Counted from the stretch's first letter, positions 25,280 through 37,380 are shown. The stretch is 64,000 bases of DNA from Paenibacillus sp. FSL H7-0326 (GCF_001955535.1 NZ_MPVN01000002.1:992001-1056000); one strand, 5' to 3'. Notes: generated from the letters alone by a model not told the origin. Numbers and translations are program-made.

Positions 25280-25548
25280 TAAAGGGAGAGATTACCGCAG
25301 GATTCTTGTTCTGAGCTTCTGAGCAAGGGACATTTTCCGCATGGTAACGCCGAAGGAGTAAGCCCATTGATAAGCAAAGGGTGAATCTCTCAGGCAAAAG
25401 GACTTTTACCGGACGCGACTCTGGAGAGCATCCATAACCGTTCGCCTGCTTACTAGAAGCGAACGTTGTTAATAAAAGGATCACCCAAGGGGAAACTCGT
25501 GAGCATTGCATACGGGGTAACTCTCAGGTACCAAGGACAGAGCCTAAG
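25280..25548 (+). promoter_or_regulatory. Tandem glycine riboswitch
   Basis: Two aptamer-like units in series upstream of gcvT. Unit 1 shows GGGAGAGA, CGCCGAAGGAG, TGAATCTCTCAGGCAAAAGG and GACTCTGGAGAG. Unit 2 shows ACCCAAGGGGAAAC, GGGGTAACTCTCAGGTACC and GGACAGAG. The order and the paired CTCTCAGG signatures are diagnostic of the gcvT element. No strong terminator follows, so the switch may act on initiation or through a structure near the ribosome binding site. Confidence 0.92.
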
Positions 25549-25709
25549 AAGAACACATGCTTTATTTGCGTGTATTTTTCTTTGGCCTGTCCTTTTTCTT
25601 TTTCCAATCGCCCTTTTTCCCTTTTCCTATTATTTATCCTGATGATTATTCTTCTTCATTCCTTCTATTTAACTACAGCCGGAAGCCGGCTTTTGACGAG
25701 GTGAAAATT

Positions 25710-26843
25710 ATGTCCCAATTATTGAGAACACCGCTTTTCCCTCTTTATGAACAATATCCAAATGTACGCTGTATCGATTTTGGAGGCTGGGAGCTCCCGG
25801 TTTCCTTCAGCGGTATCCAGAAAGAGCATGAGGCTGTTAGACAGCAGGCCGGATTATTCGATGTATCCCATATGGGCGAATTTCGAGTAGAAGGCGAGAA
25901 TGCAGCCAACTTCCTGCAAGGAATGCTGACAAATGACATATCCCTGCTCGAAATTGGTCAGGCACAGTACACACTTATGTGCTATCCCACAGGTGGTGTA
26001 GTGGACGACTTGCTCGTGTATAAGCGCAGCGAGCATTTGTTCATGCTTGTAGTGAATGCATCCAATATTGATAAGGATTGGACATGGCTGCAAGAACATC
26101 TGCCTGCGAACGTACAGATGGTGAATGAATCGAATGCAACCGCTCTGCTGGCACTGCAGGGTCCAAAGGCAGAGGCTATATTATCTAAAGTGACAGATGT
26201 GAACCTTGCTGAACTTGGTTCTTTCCGTTTTGTCGACGGAGCAGAAGTGAGCGGAAGCACCGTTATTCTCTCACGCACAGGATATACCGGTGAGGACGGC
26301 TTCGAAATTTATGTCAGTGCCGATGACGCTCAGAAAGTATGGCTTGCACTTATGGCCGCTGGCGAAGATGAAGGATTGCTTCCTATCGGGCTTGGTGCGA
26401 GAGATACACTTCGATTTGAAGCTAAGCTTCCGTTATATGGACAGGAGCTCTCATCAACGATTACACCGCTCGAAGCCGGTCTAGGGATGTTCGTGAAGCT
26501 GGCAGCTGGTGACTTTATCGGTCGGGATGCACTGGTGAAGCAAAAAGAAGAAGGCCTGACCCGAAAGCTCGTCGGAATAGAGATTACAGACCGCGGTATT
26601 CCACGAGCTCATTATCCGGTCTTTGCTGACGAAGAACAAATCGGCGAGGTAACAACAGGTACCCAGTCGCCTACCCTGAAACGCAATCTGGGTCTTGCAC
26701 TGCTGGATATCCGGTTTACAGAACCAGGCACCACGGTTGATGTCGAAATCCGGGGCAAACGCCTCAAGGCAGAAGTGATCAAAACCCCATTCTATAGAAG
26801 ACCAAAACCTACAGCCCAAGCGGCAAAAGGAGCGAATTCGTAA
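25710..26843 (+). CDS. gcvT: Aminomethyltransferase (glycine cleavage T protein)
   Basis: 377 residues; transfers the methylene group from the H-protein arm to tetrahydrofolate, releasing ammonia. Motifs: GVQ-equivalent region [37 protein letters not shown] and the C-terminal GCV_T_C domain with [16 protein letters not shown]. The frame is open upstream to 25557, but that part is a hydrophobic, T-rich translation of the leader. The ATG at 25710 with GAGGTG upstream matches the family. Its stop overlaps the gcvPA start (TAATG). Confidence 0.95.
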   Translation: MSQLLRTPLFPLYEQYPNVRCIDFGGWELPVSFSGIQKEHEAVRQQAGLFDVSHMGEFRVEGENAANFLQGMLTNDISLLEIGQAQYTLMCYPTGGVVDDLLVYKRSEHLFMLVVNASNIDKDWTWLQEHLPANVQMVNESNATALLALQGPKAEAILSKVTDVNLAELGSFRFVDGAEVSGSTVILSRTGYTGEDGFEIYVSADDAQKVWLALMAAGEDEGLLPIGLGARDTLRFEAKLPLYGQELSSTITPLEAGLGMFVKLAAGDFIGRDALVKQKEEGLTRKLVGIEITDRGIPRAHYPVFADEEQIGEVTTGTQSPTLKRNLGLALLDIRFTEPGTTVDVEIRGKRLKAEVIKTPFYRRPKPTAQAAKGANS

Positions 26844-28195
26844 TGACAAATCGTTATCTTCCGATGACGGAACAAGATCAGGCGGAAATGCTGGCAGCAA
26901 TCGGAGCTGAAACGATAGAGGATCTCTTCTCCGACATTCCTGAAGAAATCCGTTTTAAAGGCGAACTCCCTGTTTCATCCAAGCTGGACGAATATGCACT
27001 CACACGCCATATGACCCGTCTTGCCGGACGCAATGTGAACGCAGATACACATGCAAGCTTTCTCGGCGCAGGTATCTATGACCATCATGTACCTTCTGTC
27101 ATTAACCATGTCATTTCCCGCTCCGAATTCTATACCGCTTATACGCCTTATCAGCCCGAGATCAGCCAAGGCGAGCTGCAGGCGATTTTTGAATTCCAAT
27201 CCTATATTTGCGAGCTTACCGGAATGGCTGTCGCCAATGCGAGTATGTATGATGGAGCAACCGCTTTTGCAGAGGCGGGTAATCTGGCTGCAGCTGCAAC
27301 GCGCCGGAAGAAGCTGGTCGTATCGAGCACCGTACATCCGGAATCCCGCCAGGTACTTGCGAGTTATGCACATGGTCTGAATCTTGAAATTGTAGAGATT
27401 GGTTATCAAAATGGTGTCACTGATATGGAAGCACTCGCTGCTGCAATCAGTGAGGATACGGCTGCGGTTATGATTCAAAGCCCGAACTTCTTCGGCAGTG
27501 TAGAAGATATCCAGGCTGCAGCTGACTTGATTCATCCCAATAAAGGACTTCTCATCGTCAGTGCGAATCCAATTTCACTCGGACTTCTGGAAGCACCGGG
27601 TAAGCTTGGTGCAGATATCGTTGTTGGTGATGCTCAGCCGCTAGGGATTGCAGGCTCCTATGGCGGTCCTACCTGTGGATATTTTGCTGTATCCCAGGCC
27701 CACATGCGCAGAATTCCTGGACGGATTGTCGGTCAAACGACGGATCGTTATGGCAGACGAGGCTTTGTACTGACTCTGCAGGCTCGTGAACAGCATATCC
27801 GCCGCGAAAAAGCGACCTCCAATATTTGTTCCAATCAGGCCCTGCTTGCACTAAGTGCATCAGTCTATATGTCGCTGCTCGGTAAACAAGGCATGCTTGA
27901 TGTGTCGGAGCTTAATTTGCAGAAGAGTCATTATGCCAAGCAGACATTAGCTTCTATTGAAGGGGTAAGCACTCCTTTCACTTCACCGACGTTTAACGAA
28001 TTTGTGATTAAGCTGCCGGACCATACGAGCATGGAAGATGTACAGAGCAAGCTGCTCGCTGCAGGATTTATCGGAGGATATGATTTGGGACGTGAATACC
28101 CGGAGCTAAGCGGTCATATGCTGATTGCCGTTACAGAACGCCGGAGCAAAGAAGAAATCGATGAATTCAAAGCGGTATTGGAGGGATTGCTGTGA
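26843..28195 (+). CDS. gcvPA: Glycine dehydrogenase (decarboxylating) subunit 1
   Basis: 450 residues, N-terminal half of the two-subunit P protein. Motifs include [18 protein letters not shown] (about 62-80), [20 protein letters not shown] and GAQPLGI-like [20 protein letters not shown]. It works with GcvPB to decarboxylate glycine. Coupled by 1-nt overlap to gcvT and by 4-nt overlap to gcvPB. Confidence 0.95.
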   Translation: MTNRYLPMTEQDQAEMLAAIGAETIEDLFSDIPEEIRFKGELPVSSKLDEYALTRHMTRLAGRNVNADTHASFLGAGIYDHHVPSVINHVISRSEFYTAYTPYQPEISQGELQAIFEFQSYICELTGMAVANASMYDGATAFAEAGNLAAAATRRKKLVVSSTVHPESRQVLASYAHGLNLEIVEIGYQNGVTDMEALAAAISEDTAAVMIQSPNFFGSVEDIQAAADLIHPNKGLLIVSANPISLGLLEAPGKLGADIVVGDAQPLGIAGSYGGPTCGYFAVSQAHMRRIPGRIVGQTTDRYGRRGFVLTLQAREQHIRREKATSNICSNQALLALSASVYMSLLGKQGMLDVSELNLQKSHYAKQTLASIEGVSTPFTSPTFNEFVIKLPDHTSMEDVQSKLLAAGFIGGYDLGREYPELSGHMLIAVTERRSKEEIDEFKAVLEGLL

Positions 28196-29727
28196 GTAAG
28201 ATTGAAGCAGAGAAACCACAGGTTCAGAACGAGACAGCAGAACTGGATTTTGCTAGAACAGCCGGATCAGAAGCTCCTGAGCAGAAGCTGATTTTTGAAC
28301 TGAGCAAACCAGGTCGCGTCGCATACTCCTTGCCCGAGCTCGATGTCCCTCAGGTCAGTCAGGCTGAGCTCATTCCTTCTGGATTTTTGCGTAAGGAAGC
28401 AGCTGCACTGCCAGAAGTATATGAAGTGGATGTCGTTCGCCACTATACAAGCTTGTCCCGCCGTAACTTTGGTGTAGATAACGGCTTCTATCCGCTGGGC
28501 TCTTGTACGATGAAATACAATCCGAAGATTAACGAGGATGTTGCCCGTTATACCGGATTTGCCAAGATTCATCCTTATCAGCCGGAAGAAAGTGTACAGG
28601 GTGCACTAGAGCTGCTGTATCAGCTGCAATCTGACCTTGCAGGTCTTACTGGAATGGACGAAGTAACGCTTCAGCCGGCAGCCGGTGCACATGGTGAGTG
28701 GACAGGACTGATGATGATTCGCGCCTATCATGAGAGCCGCGGTGAAGTTCGTACCAAGGTCATCGTGCCTGACTCTTCCCATGGTACGAATCCGGCCAGT
28801 GCGACAGTGGCAGGCTTCGAGACGGTGACGATTCCTTCAACTGCTGAGGGGCTGGTCGATCTGGATGAGCTGCGTGCAGCCGTTGGTAATGATACAGCCG
28901 CACTCATGCTGACGAACCCGAATACACTCGGTCTGTTCGAGAAACAAATTGTGGAAATTGCCAAGATCGTGCATGATGCCGGCGGTCTTCTCTATTACGA
29001 TGGAGCTAACTCTAACGCGATTATGGGTATTGCTCGTCCGGGGGATATGGGCTTTGACGTAGTCCACTTGAATCTGCATAAAACGATGAGTACTCCCCAT
29101 GGCGGCGGCGGTCCGGGTGCTGGTCCGGTCGGCGTGAAGAAGCTGCTCGTGCCGTTCCTTCCGAAACCACACGTGAAACGTACAGAAGAGGGAACATTCT
29201 ACTTGGATCGTGAAGAAGGACAATCCATCGGCCGTGTTAAAGCTTACTATGGTAACTTTGGTATTCTTGTCCGTGCGTATGCCTATATCCGTACCTATGG
29301 TCCAGTTGGACTGCGCCAAGTCTCCGAATATGCAGTGCTTAATGCCAACTACATGATGAAACGTCTTGAGCCCTATTACGAAGTTCCATATCCAGGTGTA
29401 TGTAAGCATGAATTCGTTATGTCGGGCAAAGGCTTGAAGCAGTATGGTGTACGTACACTTGATGTTGCTAAACGCCTGCTAGATTTCGGCTATCATCCGC
29501 CAACGATCTACTTCCCACTGAACGTGGAAGAATGCATCATGATTGAACCGACAGAAACCGAAAGCAAAGAAACACTCGACGGCTTCATCGACACGATGAT
29601 CCGCATTGCCAAGGAAGCCGAGGAGAATCCTGAGCTCGTGCTTAATGCTCCTTACGGGACACCGGTGACTCGTTTGGATGAAACGACAGCTGCACGTAAG
29701 CCTGTCCTTAACTGTGCTTGCAGCTAA
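28192..29727 (+). CDS. gcvPB: Glycine dehydrogenase (decarboxylating) subunit 2
   Basis: 511 residues, PLP-bearing half of the P protein. The PLP-lysine motif [19 protein letters not shown] is at about residue 302. It starts at a GTG (28192) overlapping the gcvPA TGA, with GGAGG 7 nt upstream. It is about 20 residues longer at the N-terminus than typical homologues (an acidic, Ala-rich extension). It ends with a Cys-containing tail (NCACS). Confidence 0.95.
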   Translation: MSKIEAEKPQVQNETAELDFARTAGSEAPEQKLIFELSKPGRVAYSLPELDVPQVSQAELIPSGFLRKEAAALPEVYEVDVVRHYTSLSRRNFGVDNGFYPLGSCTMKYNPKINEDVARYTGFAKIHPYQPEESVQGALELLYQLQSDLAGLTGMDEVTLQPAAGAHGEWTGLMMIRAYHESRGEVRTKVIVPDSSHGTNPASATVAGFETVTIPSTAEGLVDLDELRAAVGNDTAALMLTNPNTLGLFEKQIVEIAKIVHDAGGLLYYDGANSNAIMGIARPGDMGFDVVHLNLHKTMSTPHGGGGPGAGPVGVKKLLVPFLPKPHVKRTEEGTFYLDREEGQSIGRVKAYYGNFGILVRAYAYIRTYGPVGLRQVSEYAVLNANYMMKRLEPYYEVPYPGVCKHEFVMSGKGLKQYGVRTLDVAKRLLDFGYHPPTIYFPLNVEECIMIEPTETESKETLDGFIDTMIRIAKEAEENPELVLNAPYGTPVTRLDETTAARKPVLNCACS

Positions 29728-29784
29728 TTGGATTAGTAGTTTATTATCGGCTTGATCAAGTGAAACGTAAATCAAAATAAAAAA

Positions 29785-29830
29785 GAGGTGTCCCAAGCGT
29801 CATATTGACTAAGGGACACCTCTTTATTTT
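29785..29830. terminator. Bidirectional terminator between gcvPB and secA2
   Basis: GAGGTGTCCC pairs with GGGACACCTC around an 18-nt loop, with T-rich tracts on both sides (TTTATTTT on plus, TTTTTTATTTT on minus). It serves both convergent genes. Confidence 0.92.
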
Positions 29831-29863
29831 GCATAAAAAGAATTTAGCTTTAAGAAAGCTGCA

Positions 29864-32152
29864 TCACAATTTTGGCAGCTTATGTACCGGCCACAATACC
29901 CTCCTTACAATCTTACGGATATAGTAAGCCATTATCGTCGTGGTGCTCCATGAGCTGCGCTTATTCTGACTGTATTGATCGTTCATAATATAAGTCCGAG
30001 TGGAAGTAGGACTCATTAGTCCGAACCTCTCCCATTCTGCTGGATCATTTGAACCTTCAAGTTTTATAAGCATATTCTCAGTCTCGCGATTTACTTTAGC
30101 CGGAATTTGTTCATATGCTTCGGAGATTTGGGCATGAAATTCGTCAATCGGATTACGGCTAGCAATACTCTCCAGGTGGATGCCTTCTCGAAGGTACGAA
30201 ACGTATGACAGATGTTCAGCCCAAAACTGATCGATATAAAAAAGCCGAACTCGCTGTTCCGAAGAACTCATTGACTTCTCCCCTTTTAAAATTCGAAGCC
30301 TCTCCTCGAACAGAATTCGCCGCTGATCCTCCACCATATCCGAATATGAATTCAGTTCCTTTTGGATATCAAAGTTTTGCCCCATAATAACACGCTGGAT
30401 ATGTGTAATTTTGTTACGAAGCACAGGATCATCGAGAGCCTCATCCTGCCTTGGAACACGAATTGCTTTATCAATGCCGAACCGCAGCATCAACTCATCC
30501 TCCAAGCTTACGAAGAATACCGAACCTCCAGGGTCCCCTTGGCGGCCGGAACGTCCGCGCAGCTGGTCGTCGATCCGCACACTTTCGTGCACATGCGTAC
30601 CAATCACGTACAATCCGCCTAGTTTAGCAACTTCTTCTGCTTGAGTAGGGTTACCCCCGCCGAGCCGAATATCGACGCCGCGTCCCGCCATATTCGTAGA
30701 CACGGTCACCGCACCAATCTTTCCCGCTTTGGCGATAACATCAGCTTCCTCAGCGTCATTCTTCGCATTCAAAACATGACAAGGTACGTTTGCAGCAGCC
30801 AGCGCCTTCGCCAGCATGTCAGACTCCTCGACGCTTGACGTACCAATTAGAATTGGGCGTCCCTCCTTATGAACGGACGATATTTCATATACAAGTGCCT
30901 TAAGCTTGGCTTCTTTATGAGTATAAATTCGATGCGGCTGATCAATTCGAATGTTCGGACGGTTTGGCGGGATTTGTACAACCTGCAATGCATAAATATC
31001 TTCGAACTCCATGGCTGATGCATGCGCAGTAGCCGTCATTCCACAAATCTTAGGATATAGGCTAAGGAAGTGTTGGAGAGTGATCGTCCCGAGAATTTTC
31101 CCGCCGCCTAAGAGTTCGAGCTCTTCTTTGGCCCCAAGCGCAGCTTGCAGCCCGTCCGGCAGATGCCGGTTCTCCGCCACGCGACCGGTATATTCGTCGA
31201 TCTGCTCAATTACACCGTCCCGGACGATGTAATCGACGTCTTTTACTAATAAATATTCTGCATGCAGCGCACAATTTAACGAAGATAACATATGACTATT
31301 ATGGCTATCGTATAAATTGCCGCATCCGAGCAGCTCTTCCGCTTTCGCAGCGCCTGCTTCATTCAAATATACATTCCGCTTGAACTCATCGAAGTCATAA
31401 TGCTCATCTTGCTCGAGCTGCCTGGCTACTTCTGTGAAACGAGTAACGTCTCTACTTAAAAAATCCGACTCTCCGGCAATGACTAGCGGTACCCTTGCTT
31501 CATCGAGAAGAAGCGAATCCGCTTCGTCAACGATGACATAGTGGAAAGAACGGTGCACAGTATTCGCCTCATCCAGTGCGATTGTGTCCCGCAAATAGTC
31601 AAATCCTGCCTCTTTAGCCGTAACGTAGGTAATATCCTGTGCGTATGCTTCCCGTTTCTCGGAGAAGCTCATGCCCGCTTGAACTGAGCTTACCGTTAAC
31701 CCTAGAAGACGATAGATCGGTCCCATCCACACTGCATCCCGATTTGCCAAATAATCATTGAATGTCAGCACATGAACGCCTTTACCGGTTAATGCATTTA
31801 GATAAGCAGGCATAACAGCTGAAAGCGTCTTTCCTTCGCCGGTATGCTGCTCTATCAAATAGCCCTCATGCAGAGCGATTGCACCTATTATCTGGACATC
31901 GTAGGGCTGTAATCCAAGCGTTCTCTTCGCCGTCTCGCAGACTAGCGCATAAGCATCCACAAGCAGCTCGTCCAAAGGTATACCCAATTTTGCTTTCGTT
32001 CTCAACCTGAGTGATTCTACTTGAAGCTGCTGATCGTCCCATGTTTCCAAATTCCATTTCCTTATGAGTTCCACTTTATCCTGATAGCTTTTCAGCTTAT
32101 TTTGGGTATCGCGGTTTTTGAATTCTCGCATCATCTTAATGGCTAAATTCAT
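29864..32152 (-). CDS. secA2: Accessory translocase ATPase SecA2 (Bacillus type)
   Basis: 762 residues, shorter than housekeeping SecA (about 840) and lacking the C-terminal zinc-binding linker. Walker A is HTGEGKT (about 102-108), Walker B is VIVDEADSLLLDEAR (about 206), and helicase motifs GTSSVEESD, NMAGRGVDIRLGGG and QLRGRSGRQGDPGG are present. It resembles the SecA2 described for the Bacillus anthracis group, which exports a small set of surface proteins. No SecY2, S-layer gene or substrate is adjacent in this window. The ribosome binding site GAGGAGG is 10 nt before the ATG at 32152. Confidence 0.88.
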   Translation of the reverse strand: MNLAIKMMREFKNRDTQNKLKSYQDKVELIRKWNLETWDDQQLQVESLRLRTKAKLGIPLDELLVDAYALVCETAKRTLGLQPYDVQIIGAIALHEGYLIEQHTGEGKTLSAVMPAYLNALTGKGVHVLTFNDYLANRDAVWMGPIYRLLGLTVSSVQAGMSFSEKREAYAQDITYVTAKEAGFDYLRDTIALDEANTVHRSFHYVIVDEADSLLLDEARVPLVIAGESDFLSRDVTRFTEVARQLEQDEHYDFDEFKRNVYLNEAGAAKAEELLGCGNLYDSHNSHMLSSLNCALHAEYLLVKDVDYIVRDGVIEQIDEYTGRVAENRHLPDGLQAALGAKEELELLGGGKILGTITLQHFLSLYPKICGMTATAHASAMEFEDIYALQVVQIPPNRPNIRIDQPHRIYTHKEAKLKALVYEISSVHKEGRPILIGTSSVEESDMLAKALAAANVPCHVLNAKNDAEEADVIAKAGKIGAVTVSTNMAGRGVDIRLGGGNPTQAEEVAKLGGLYVIGTHVHESVRIDDQLRGRSGRQGDPGGSVFFVSLEDELMLRFGIDKAIRVPRQDEALDDPVLRNKITHIQRVIMGQNFDIQKELNSYSDMVEDQRRILFEERLRILKGEKSMSSSEQRVRLFYIDQFWAEHLSYVSYLREGIHLESIASRNPIDEFHAQISEAYEQIPAKVNRETENMLIKLEGSNDPAEWERFGLMSPTSTRTYIMNDQYSQNKRSSWSTTTIMAYYIRKIVRRVLWPVHKLPKL

Positions 32153-32242
32153 TGGGATTGGATCCTCCTCATATGATTAGCTATTCTATCGATAAGTATA
32201 ATCATGCCTGCTGAAAATAGCAATTTTTTGGAATTTATGAAC

Positions 32243-32773
32243 TCATATCTCCCACTCTTCGCGCAGCATCCCCATCCGGATGGAATCATAGTGCTTTCCA
32301 TTATAGAATCTAACCTTACGGATACGTCCTTCAATCTGCATTCCCAGCTTCTCTGCGACCCGAATCATTCGGGTGTTCCCTGACCAAGTAGTTAATCCCA
32401 CTCTAATAAGAGGCAAATGATTAAACAGATGGTCGATCCATAAGCTTAAGGCTCTGGTTCCCACCGACTTGTTCCAGCTGTTCGGCTGATGCAGCACAAT
32501 CCCCATCTCCAGCCAATTCTTCTGCTCATCCTCATAATAGTAGGATACCATGCCGCATATCTCTTCATGCGCCGTGATGACCCAGCGATGATCGCATGCA
32601 ATCCAGCTACCCTGCATCTCCGTGAACTCTTCCCAGCTCTTCGTATGATGAGCAAAGTAAGGGGCATCCCACTGCTTCCACTCCGGATTCTCGTCCTTGT
32701 AGATCAGCTCCCATAAACGTGGCAAATCTCCCTGTTCGATCGGTCGGATCGTAATTTCCTTATCTTTGTACAT
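32243..32773 (-). CDS. GNAT family N-acetyltransferase
   Basis: 176 residues of the RimJ/RimL-like GNAT type. The acetyl-CoA region spans the segment SWNKSVGTRALSLWIDHLF and the C-terminal motif GNTRMIRVAEKLGMQIEGRI. An upstream in-frame ATG exists at 32836, but AAAGGAG stands 6 nt before 32773. It lies between secA2 and the ptsHI terminator as a separate unit. The substrate is unknown. Confidence 0.88.
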   Translation of the reverse strand: MYKDKEITIRPIEQGDLPRLWELIYKDENPEWKQWDAPYFAHHTKSWEEFTEMQGSWIACDHRWVITAHEEICGMVSYYYEDEQKNWLEMGIVLHQPNSWNKSVGTRALSLWIDHLFNHLPLIRVGLTTWSGNTRMIRVAEKLGMQIEGRIRKVRFYNGKHYDSIRMGMLREEWEI

Positions 32774-32937
32774 GGAATCTCCTTTATTATCATGATATCT
32801 ATGTATTTCACAAATTATGTAAACCCTTCGTTTCATTCTATTTTAGAAGCAGAGCGATCACCAGGTATAGATCGATTTAAACCAAATTAGAGCATGGACA
32901 CAGTAGATCTGGATTAAGCTATAAGGATGATATTAGA

Positions 32938-32972
32938 TAAAAAAAACGGTATCCGCATGGAGCGAATACCGT
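32938..32972 (-). terminator. Terminator downstream of ptsI
   Basis: Minus-strand ACGGTATTCGC-TCCAT-GCGGATACCGT followed by eight T residues, about 115 nt after the ptsI stop. The intervening 33000-33087 is AT-rich without a gene. The remainder of the gap 32774-32937 shows nothing else. Confidence 0.88.
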
Positions 32973-33087
32973 GAAAGTGTTGGAAAAGATAAAGAATTAG
33001 AAATCAATTTCATAATACCTTTAGCTTAATGATCTATGAAATTGATTTAAAAAATAGAGATTTTAAAAATTTCGAAAAAAACAAAAA

Positions 33088-34800
33088 TTACTGTTCGATG
33101 CTTTGAACAAGCTCTACTACCTGCTCAGCGGTCTGCATATCCAGTGCTTTTGCAGCAAGCTCTTTCATGTCTGCTTGAGACAGCTTCGTCAGCTGGCTGC
33201 GTGCAGGCAGAATTGAAGTTGCGCTCATGCTGAATTCATCCAGGCCAAGACCCAGAAGGAGCGGAATAGCGGTAGAGTCGCCCGCCATCTCTCCGCACAT
33301 GCCAACCCAGCGTCCTTCGCGATGCGCTGCATCAATGACCATCTTGATCAAACGGAGAATGGATGGATTATACGGCTGGTACAGATAAGATACACGTTCA
33401 TTCATCCGGTCAGCGGCCATTGTGTACTGGATCAGATCGTTTGTACCGATGCTGAAGAAGTCCACTTCCTTGGCAAATTGATCAGCAAGCACCGCAGTTG
33501 AAGGAATTTCAACCATGATTCCGAGCTGAATGCTGTCGGATACTTGAGTACCTTCAGCTGCAAGCTTTTCCTTCTCTTCGAGAAGAATCGCTTTTGCTTC
33601 ACGGAATTCTCCTAGGGTTGCAATCATCGGGAACATAATCCGCAGGTTGCCATGTACACTCGCACGAAGCAAGGCACGAAGCTGTGTACGGAAAATGTCT
33701 TGACGATCCAGGCATAGACGAACCGCACGGAAGCCCAGGAATGGATTCATTTCTTTTGGAAGATCTAGATAAGGAAGCTCCTTGTCTCCACCAATGTCGA
33801 GCGTACGCACGACAACAGGTTTTCCTTCCATTTTCTCAAGAACGGTTTTGTAGGCGTTGTACTGTACATCTTCAGATGGCAGCTTGTCGCGTCCCATGTA
33901 CAGGAATTCTGTACGATAGAGACCTACGCCTTCTCCGCCGTTCTCAAGCACACCCGCGACATCATTAGGAGTACCGATGTTTGCAGCAAGCTCAACATGC
34001 ACGCCGTCTACCGTAACTGTAGGCTCGTCGCGCAGTTTTCTCCATTCTGCAACTTGTGCCGCATAAGCAGCCTGCTTGGATTTATATTCTTCCACAACGG
34101 AATCCTCTGGATTAATCAGTACATGTCCGTCCAAGCCGTCAACGATGATCAGATCACCATTCTTCGCTTGAGTCAGTACTTCCTTCGTTCCTACGACTGC
34201 AGGAATTTCGAGGGATCTGGCCATGATGGCGGAGTGAGAAGTACGACCACCGATATTAGTAGCAAAGCCAAGCACGTATTTACGGTTCAACTGTGCTGTA
34301 TCGGATGGAGTCAAATCCTCAGCAAGTACGATCACTTCTTCACTGATCTCCGCCGGATTGACCACTTGTAATCCAAGCAAGTGACCAAGCACACGTTTTG
34401 TAACGTCGCGCATGTCAGCTGCACGTTCTTGAAGATATGCGCTCTTCATGTTTTCAAACATTTGAATGAATGTAGCAGCTGTTTCTTCAAGAGCGAATTC
34501 AGCGTTTACTTTTTCATCCGAAATTTTCGATTTAACAGGATCAATAAGTTCTGGGTCATTCAATATCAACAAGTGAGATTCAAAAATTTCTGCTTTTTTC
34601 TCACCCAATTCTTGCAAAGTACGTGCTTTGATTGCCTGGAGCTCGGCTTCGGATTTCTCCAAAGCCGCTTCCAGTTTAGCAATCTCCGCATCAACGTCGG
34701 TGATCGAGCGTTTTTCTACAGAGTAATCAGGGTGCTCCAAGATAAACGCCCGGGCAATGGCAATACCCGCCGAGGCAGCAATCCCGGAAACATTAGGCAT
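33088..34800 (-). CDS. ptsI: PTS enzyme I (phosphoenolpyruvate-protein phosphotransferase)
   Basis: 570-residue cytosolic enzyme that takes phosphate from PEP and passes it to HPr. The active-site His lies in [13 protein letters not shown] (about residues 183-195). The PEP-binding barrel shows [13 protein letters not shown] and the C-terminal active loop [16 protein letters not shown] and GMCGEMAGD. Its ATG overlaps the ptsH stop by 8 nt. Operon order ptsG, ptsH, ptsI as in Bacillus. Confidence 0.97.
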   Translation of the reverse strand: MPNVSGIAASAGIAIARAFILEHPDYSVEKRSITDVDAEIAKLEAALEKSEAELQAIKARTLQELGEKKAEIFESHLLILNDPELIDPVKSKISDEKVNAEFALEETAATFIQMFENMKSAYLQERAADMRDVTKRVLGHLLGLQVVNPAEISEEVIVLAEDLTPSDTAQLNRKYVLGFATNIGGRTSHSAIMARSLEIPAVVGTKEVLTQAKNGDLIIVDGLDGHVLINPEDSVVEEYKSKQAAYAAQVAEWRKLRDEPTVTVDGVHVELAANIGTPNDVAGVLENGGEGVGLYRTEFLYMGRDKLPSEDVQYNAYKTVLEKMEGKPVVVRTLDIGGDKELPYLDLPKEMNPFLGFRAVRLCLDRQDIFRTQLRALLRASVHGNLRIMFPMIATLGEFREAKAILLEEKEKLAAEGTQVSDSIQLGIMVEIPSTAVLADQFAKEVDFFSIGTNDLIQYTMAADRMNERVSYLYQPYNPSILRLIKMVIDAAHREGRWVGMCGEMAGDSTAIPLLLGLGLDEFSMSATSILPARSQLTKLSQADMKELAAKALDMQTAEQVVELVQSIEQ

Positions 34801-35068
34801 GAACTTCGCCCAGCCCTTCGTTAACCATCACGTCTGTCAGCGCTTGAATCGCTTCTGCTTCTCCTTCGCCTTCAACGATGATGCTGATTGTGTCGCCTTT
34901 TTCAAGACCAAGGGAGAGAACACCCAGAATGGATTTCAATGTTACTTTTTTGCCTTTCGCTTCTGCAAAAGACTCAGCACCTTTAAATTTGTTCGCTGTG
35001 TTTACAAGTGCTGTTGCAGGGCGTGCATGGATTCCATCTTCGTCAGTAATTCTGAATGTTTGTTGCAT
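34793..35068 (-). CDS. ptsH: Phosphocarrier protein HPr
   Basis: 91 residues from the ATG at 35068 (GTGGG 9 nt upstream); a second ATG at 35077 would add three residues. The phosphorylated His is in GIHARPAT (residue 14 from this start) and the regulatory Ser in [11 protein letters not shown] (residue 46), the site of HPr kinase that links PTS flux to CcpA. General PTS carrier for all PTS sugars. Confidence 0.97.
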   Translation of the reverse strand: MQQTFRITDEDGIHARPATALVNTANKFKGAESFAEAKGKKVTLKSILGVLSLGLEKGDTISIIVEGEGEAEAIQALTDVMVNEGLGEVHA

Positions 35069-35193
35069 AGTTTTCATCCCACTTTCGTCATTTTTAGTTG
35101 GTTGTGATTACGTCATATACGTATATTACCTGTTACACAGGAGTATCGAACCACAATAGACTGATTTTTCACAGAATCATGCTGCTGTTAAAT

Positions 35194-35246
35194 GAGATGC
35201 AAGATCTAGCCAAACCTTAAATTTGAACTAGACCTTGCATGAGCTC
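35194..35246. terminator. Hairpin between ptsG and ptsH
   Basis: ATGCAAGATCTAG pairs with CTAGACCTTGCAT (extended by GAG/CTC) around an 18-nt loop. The T-run is on the plus side only, so on the pts strand it may be a weak terminator or a processing site that sets ptsG versus ptsHI levels. Confidence 0.5.
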
Positions 35247-35284
35247 TTTTACGGTGCTATACATTCAAACGTAAAAATCTCGTC

Positions 35285-37330
35285 TTATTTAATTGTTATG
35301 ATTCCCTCTTCGCCTGCTTTCAGTACACCGGATTTGTTCAGCGTAACCGCGGAACCTTCCGGCAGGTTAGAGAAAATAATTGGTGAAATAATGGAAGGAG
35401 CATGCTCCTTAACATAATTCACGTCAACTTCCATGATCGGTTGACCTGCAGAGACGAGATCTCCTTCAGCAACCAGAACATTAAAGCCTTGGCCTTTCAG
35501 CTTCACCGTGTTAACACCAATGTGAACGAGTACTTCCTTGCCGCCGTCAGACATAATGCCGACCGCATGCTTGCTTGGGAATACATTGAATACTTTACCG
35601 TTCACTGGGGATACAATCGTTCCATCATGCGGTAGAATGGCGAATCCATCGCCTGTCATTTTCTCTGAAAATACAGGGTCTGGAACCTTCGTAATATCGA
35701 GAAGCTCACCGTTGACCGGCATAACGATCTGCTCGTTGATGATCGCTTCACCTGCTTCACCTTGTGCCTGTTCTTCTTCAGGTTTAGGCTCCTCAGCTGC
35801 TGGAGCTGGTGTACGCCCCTCAATGATGTCCTTCATTTGGGACTTGATCGTATCGGAACGTGTCCCGAAGATTGCTTGTACGTTGTTACCAACTTCAAGT
35901 ACTCCAGAAGCACCAAGGTCTTTCAAACGGCCTTTATCAACGTTGCCCTTATCTTTAACCTCGATACGAAGTCTTGTGATACATGCATCCAAATGCTTGA
36001 TGTTCTCTGAGCCACCAAAGGCTTTCAGGATGTGATGCGGGAGCTCGTCCTTCGATCCTGTATTGTTAGATCCCGTTTCAATGACTTTGTCCTCACGGCC
36101 CGGTGTTTTCAGATTGAATTTCTGAATAACGAAACGGAAACCGAAGTAGTAGATCACCGCAAATACAAGACCTACGACAATAACCAGCCACCAAGGCGTA
36201 CGGTTTGGCAATACTCCGAACAGCATAAAGTCTATGAATCCGCCGGAGAACGTCATACCGATCTTAACGCCGAGGATCTGCATTACCATGAAGGACAAAC
36301 CTGCAAATACCGCATGCACTGCGAACAGAAGTGGAGCTACAAACAGGAAGGAGAACTCAAGCGGCTCTGTAATACCTGTCAGGAACGCCGTCAGTGCACC
36401 AGATACCATCAAGGATCCGACCACTTTCTTGTTCTCAGGCTTCGCTGTGTGGTAGATCGCAAGTGCTGCAGCCGGAAGACCGAACATCATGAACGGATAT
36501 TTACCTGTCGTAAATGTACCTGCTGTAAATTCTACACCATCACGAAGCTGAGCCATGAATATCTTCTGGTCACCACGGATGACTTGACCTGCTTGGTTTA
36601 CATATTCTCCGAACTCGAACCAGAACGGCGAGTAGAAGATGTGATGTAAACCAAACGGGATAAGCGAGCGTTCGATCAAACCGAAGATAAATGCAGCTAG
36701 TGTTTCATTCTCACCAATCATGCTTCGAGAGATGAAGTTCATCGCTTCTTGAATTGGCGGCCAGATCAATGTCAGCAGCAGACCAATCAAGAGCGCCATT
36801 ACCGCGGTGATAATCGGAACAAAACGTTTACCTGCAAAGAAGCCTAGGTAAGACGGAAGCTCGATTTTGAAGAAACGATTGTACATCGAGGCAGCCAAGA
36901 CCCCGATTATGATACCACCGAACACGCCTGTCTGCAAAGTTGGGATACCGAGCACATTAGAATAACCGGCTCCTAATTCAGAAATATTCCCTGCATTTAC
37001 GCCCATCACGGTACCCATCGTTACGTTCATAACGAGGTAACCGATAATTGCGGCGAGACCCGCAACGCCGTCTCCACCGGCAAGACCAATTGCTACGCCG
37101 ACCGCGAACAGCAAGGACAGGTTATCAAAGACAATTTGTCCCGAGTTCATCATGACATTAGCAATGACTTGGATCCAGTGCGCCTCTAGAAAAGGCACAT
37201 ATTGTAGGAAGTCAGGGTTAACCAGAAGGTTCCCGATCCCGAGCAGGAGACCTGCCGCCGGCAAGATTGCAACCGGAAGCATGACTGCTTTACCGACACG
37301 CTGCAACACGCCGAAAAGCTTTTTGAACAT
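35285..37330 (-). CDS. ptsG: PTS glucose-specific permease, EIICBA
   Basis: 681 residues with the three fused domains in the order IIC, IIB, IIA. IIC begins [22 protein letters not shown] and spans about residues 1-400. IIB carries the phosphocysteine in [13 protein letters not shown] (about 449). IIA carries the His of [14 protein letters not shown] (about 602). The frame is open to 37438, but AAGGAG lies 8 nt before the ATG at 37330. Expression is controlled by the RAT/terminator in its leader through GlcT. Confidence 0.96.
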   Translation of the reverse strand: MFKKLFGVLQRVGKAVMLPVAILPAAGLLLGIGNLLVNPDFLQYVPFLEAHWIQVIANVMMNSGQIVFDNLSLLFAVGVAIGLAGGDGVAGLAAIIGYLVMNVTMGTVMGVNAGNISELGAGYSNVLGIPTLQTGVFGGIIIGVLAASMYNRFFKIELPSYLGFFAGKRFVPIITAVMALLIGLLLTLIWPPIQEAMNFISRSMIGENETLAAFIFGLIERSLIPFGLHHIFYSPFWFEFGEYVNQAGQVIRGDQKIFMAQLRDGVEFTAGTFTTGKYPFMMFGLPAAALAIYHTAKPENKKVVGSLMVSGALTAFLTGITEPLEFSFLFVAPLLFAVHAVFAGLSFMVMQILGVKIGMTFSGGFIDFMLFGVLPNRTPWWLVIVVGLVFAVIYYFGFRFVIQKFNLKTPGREDKVIETGSNNTGSKDELPHHILKAFGGSENIKHLDACITRLRIEVKDKGNVDKGRLKDLGASGVLEVGNNVQAIFGTRSDTIKSQMKDIIEGRTPAPAAEEPKPEEEQAQGEAGEAIINEQIVMPVNGELLDITKVPDPVFSEKMTGDGFAILPHDGTIVSPVNGKVFNVFPSKHAVGIMSDGGKEVLVHIGVNTVKLKGQGFNVLVAEGDLVSAGQPIMEVDVNYVKEHAPSIISPIIFSNLPEGSAVTLNKSGVLKAGEEGIITIK

Positions 37331-37380
37331 GTGTTTCACTCCTTCAAGGAATATATGTGTTAGTTGATCTCGAACAACGC

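Noticed and set aside
25557..25709. N-terminal extension of gcvT
   Set aside because: Translates a T-rich leader into a Phe-rich stretch not found in GcvT; a good ribosome binding site precedes the ATG at 25710.
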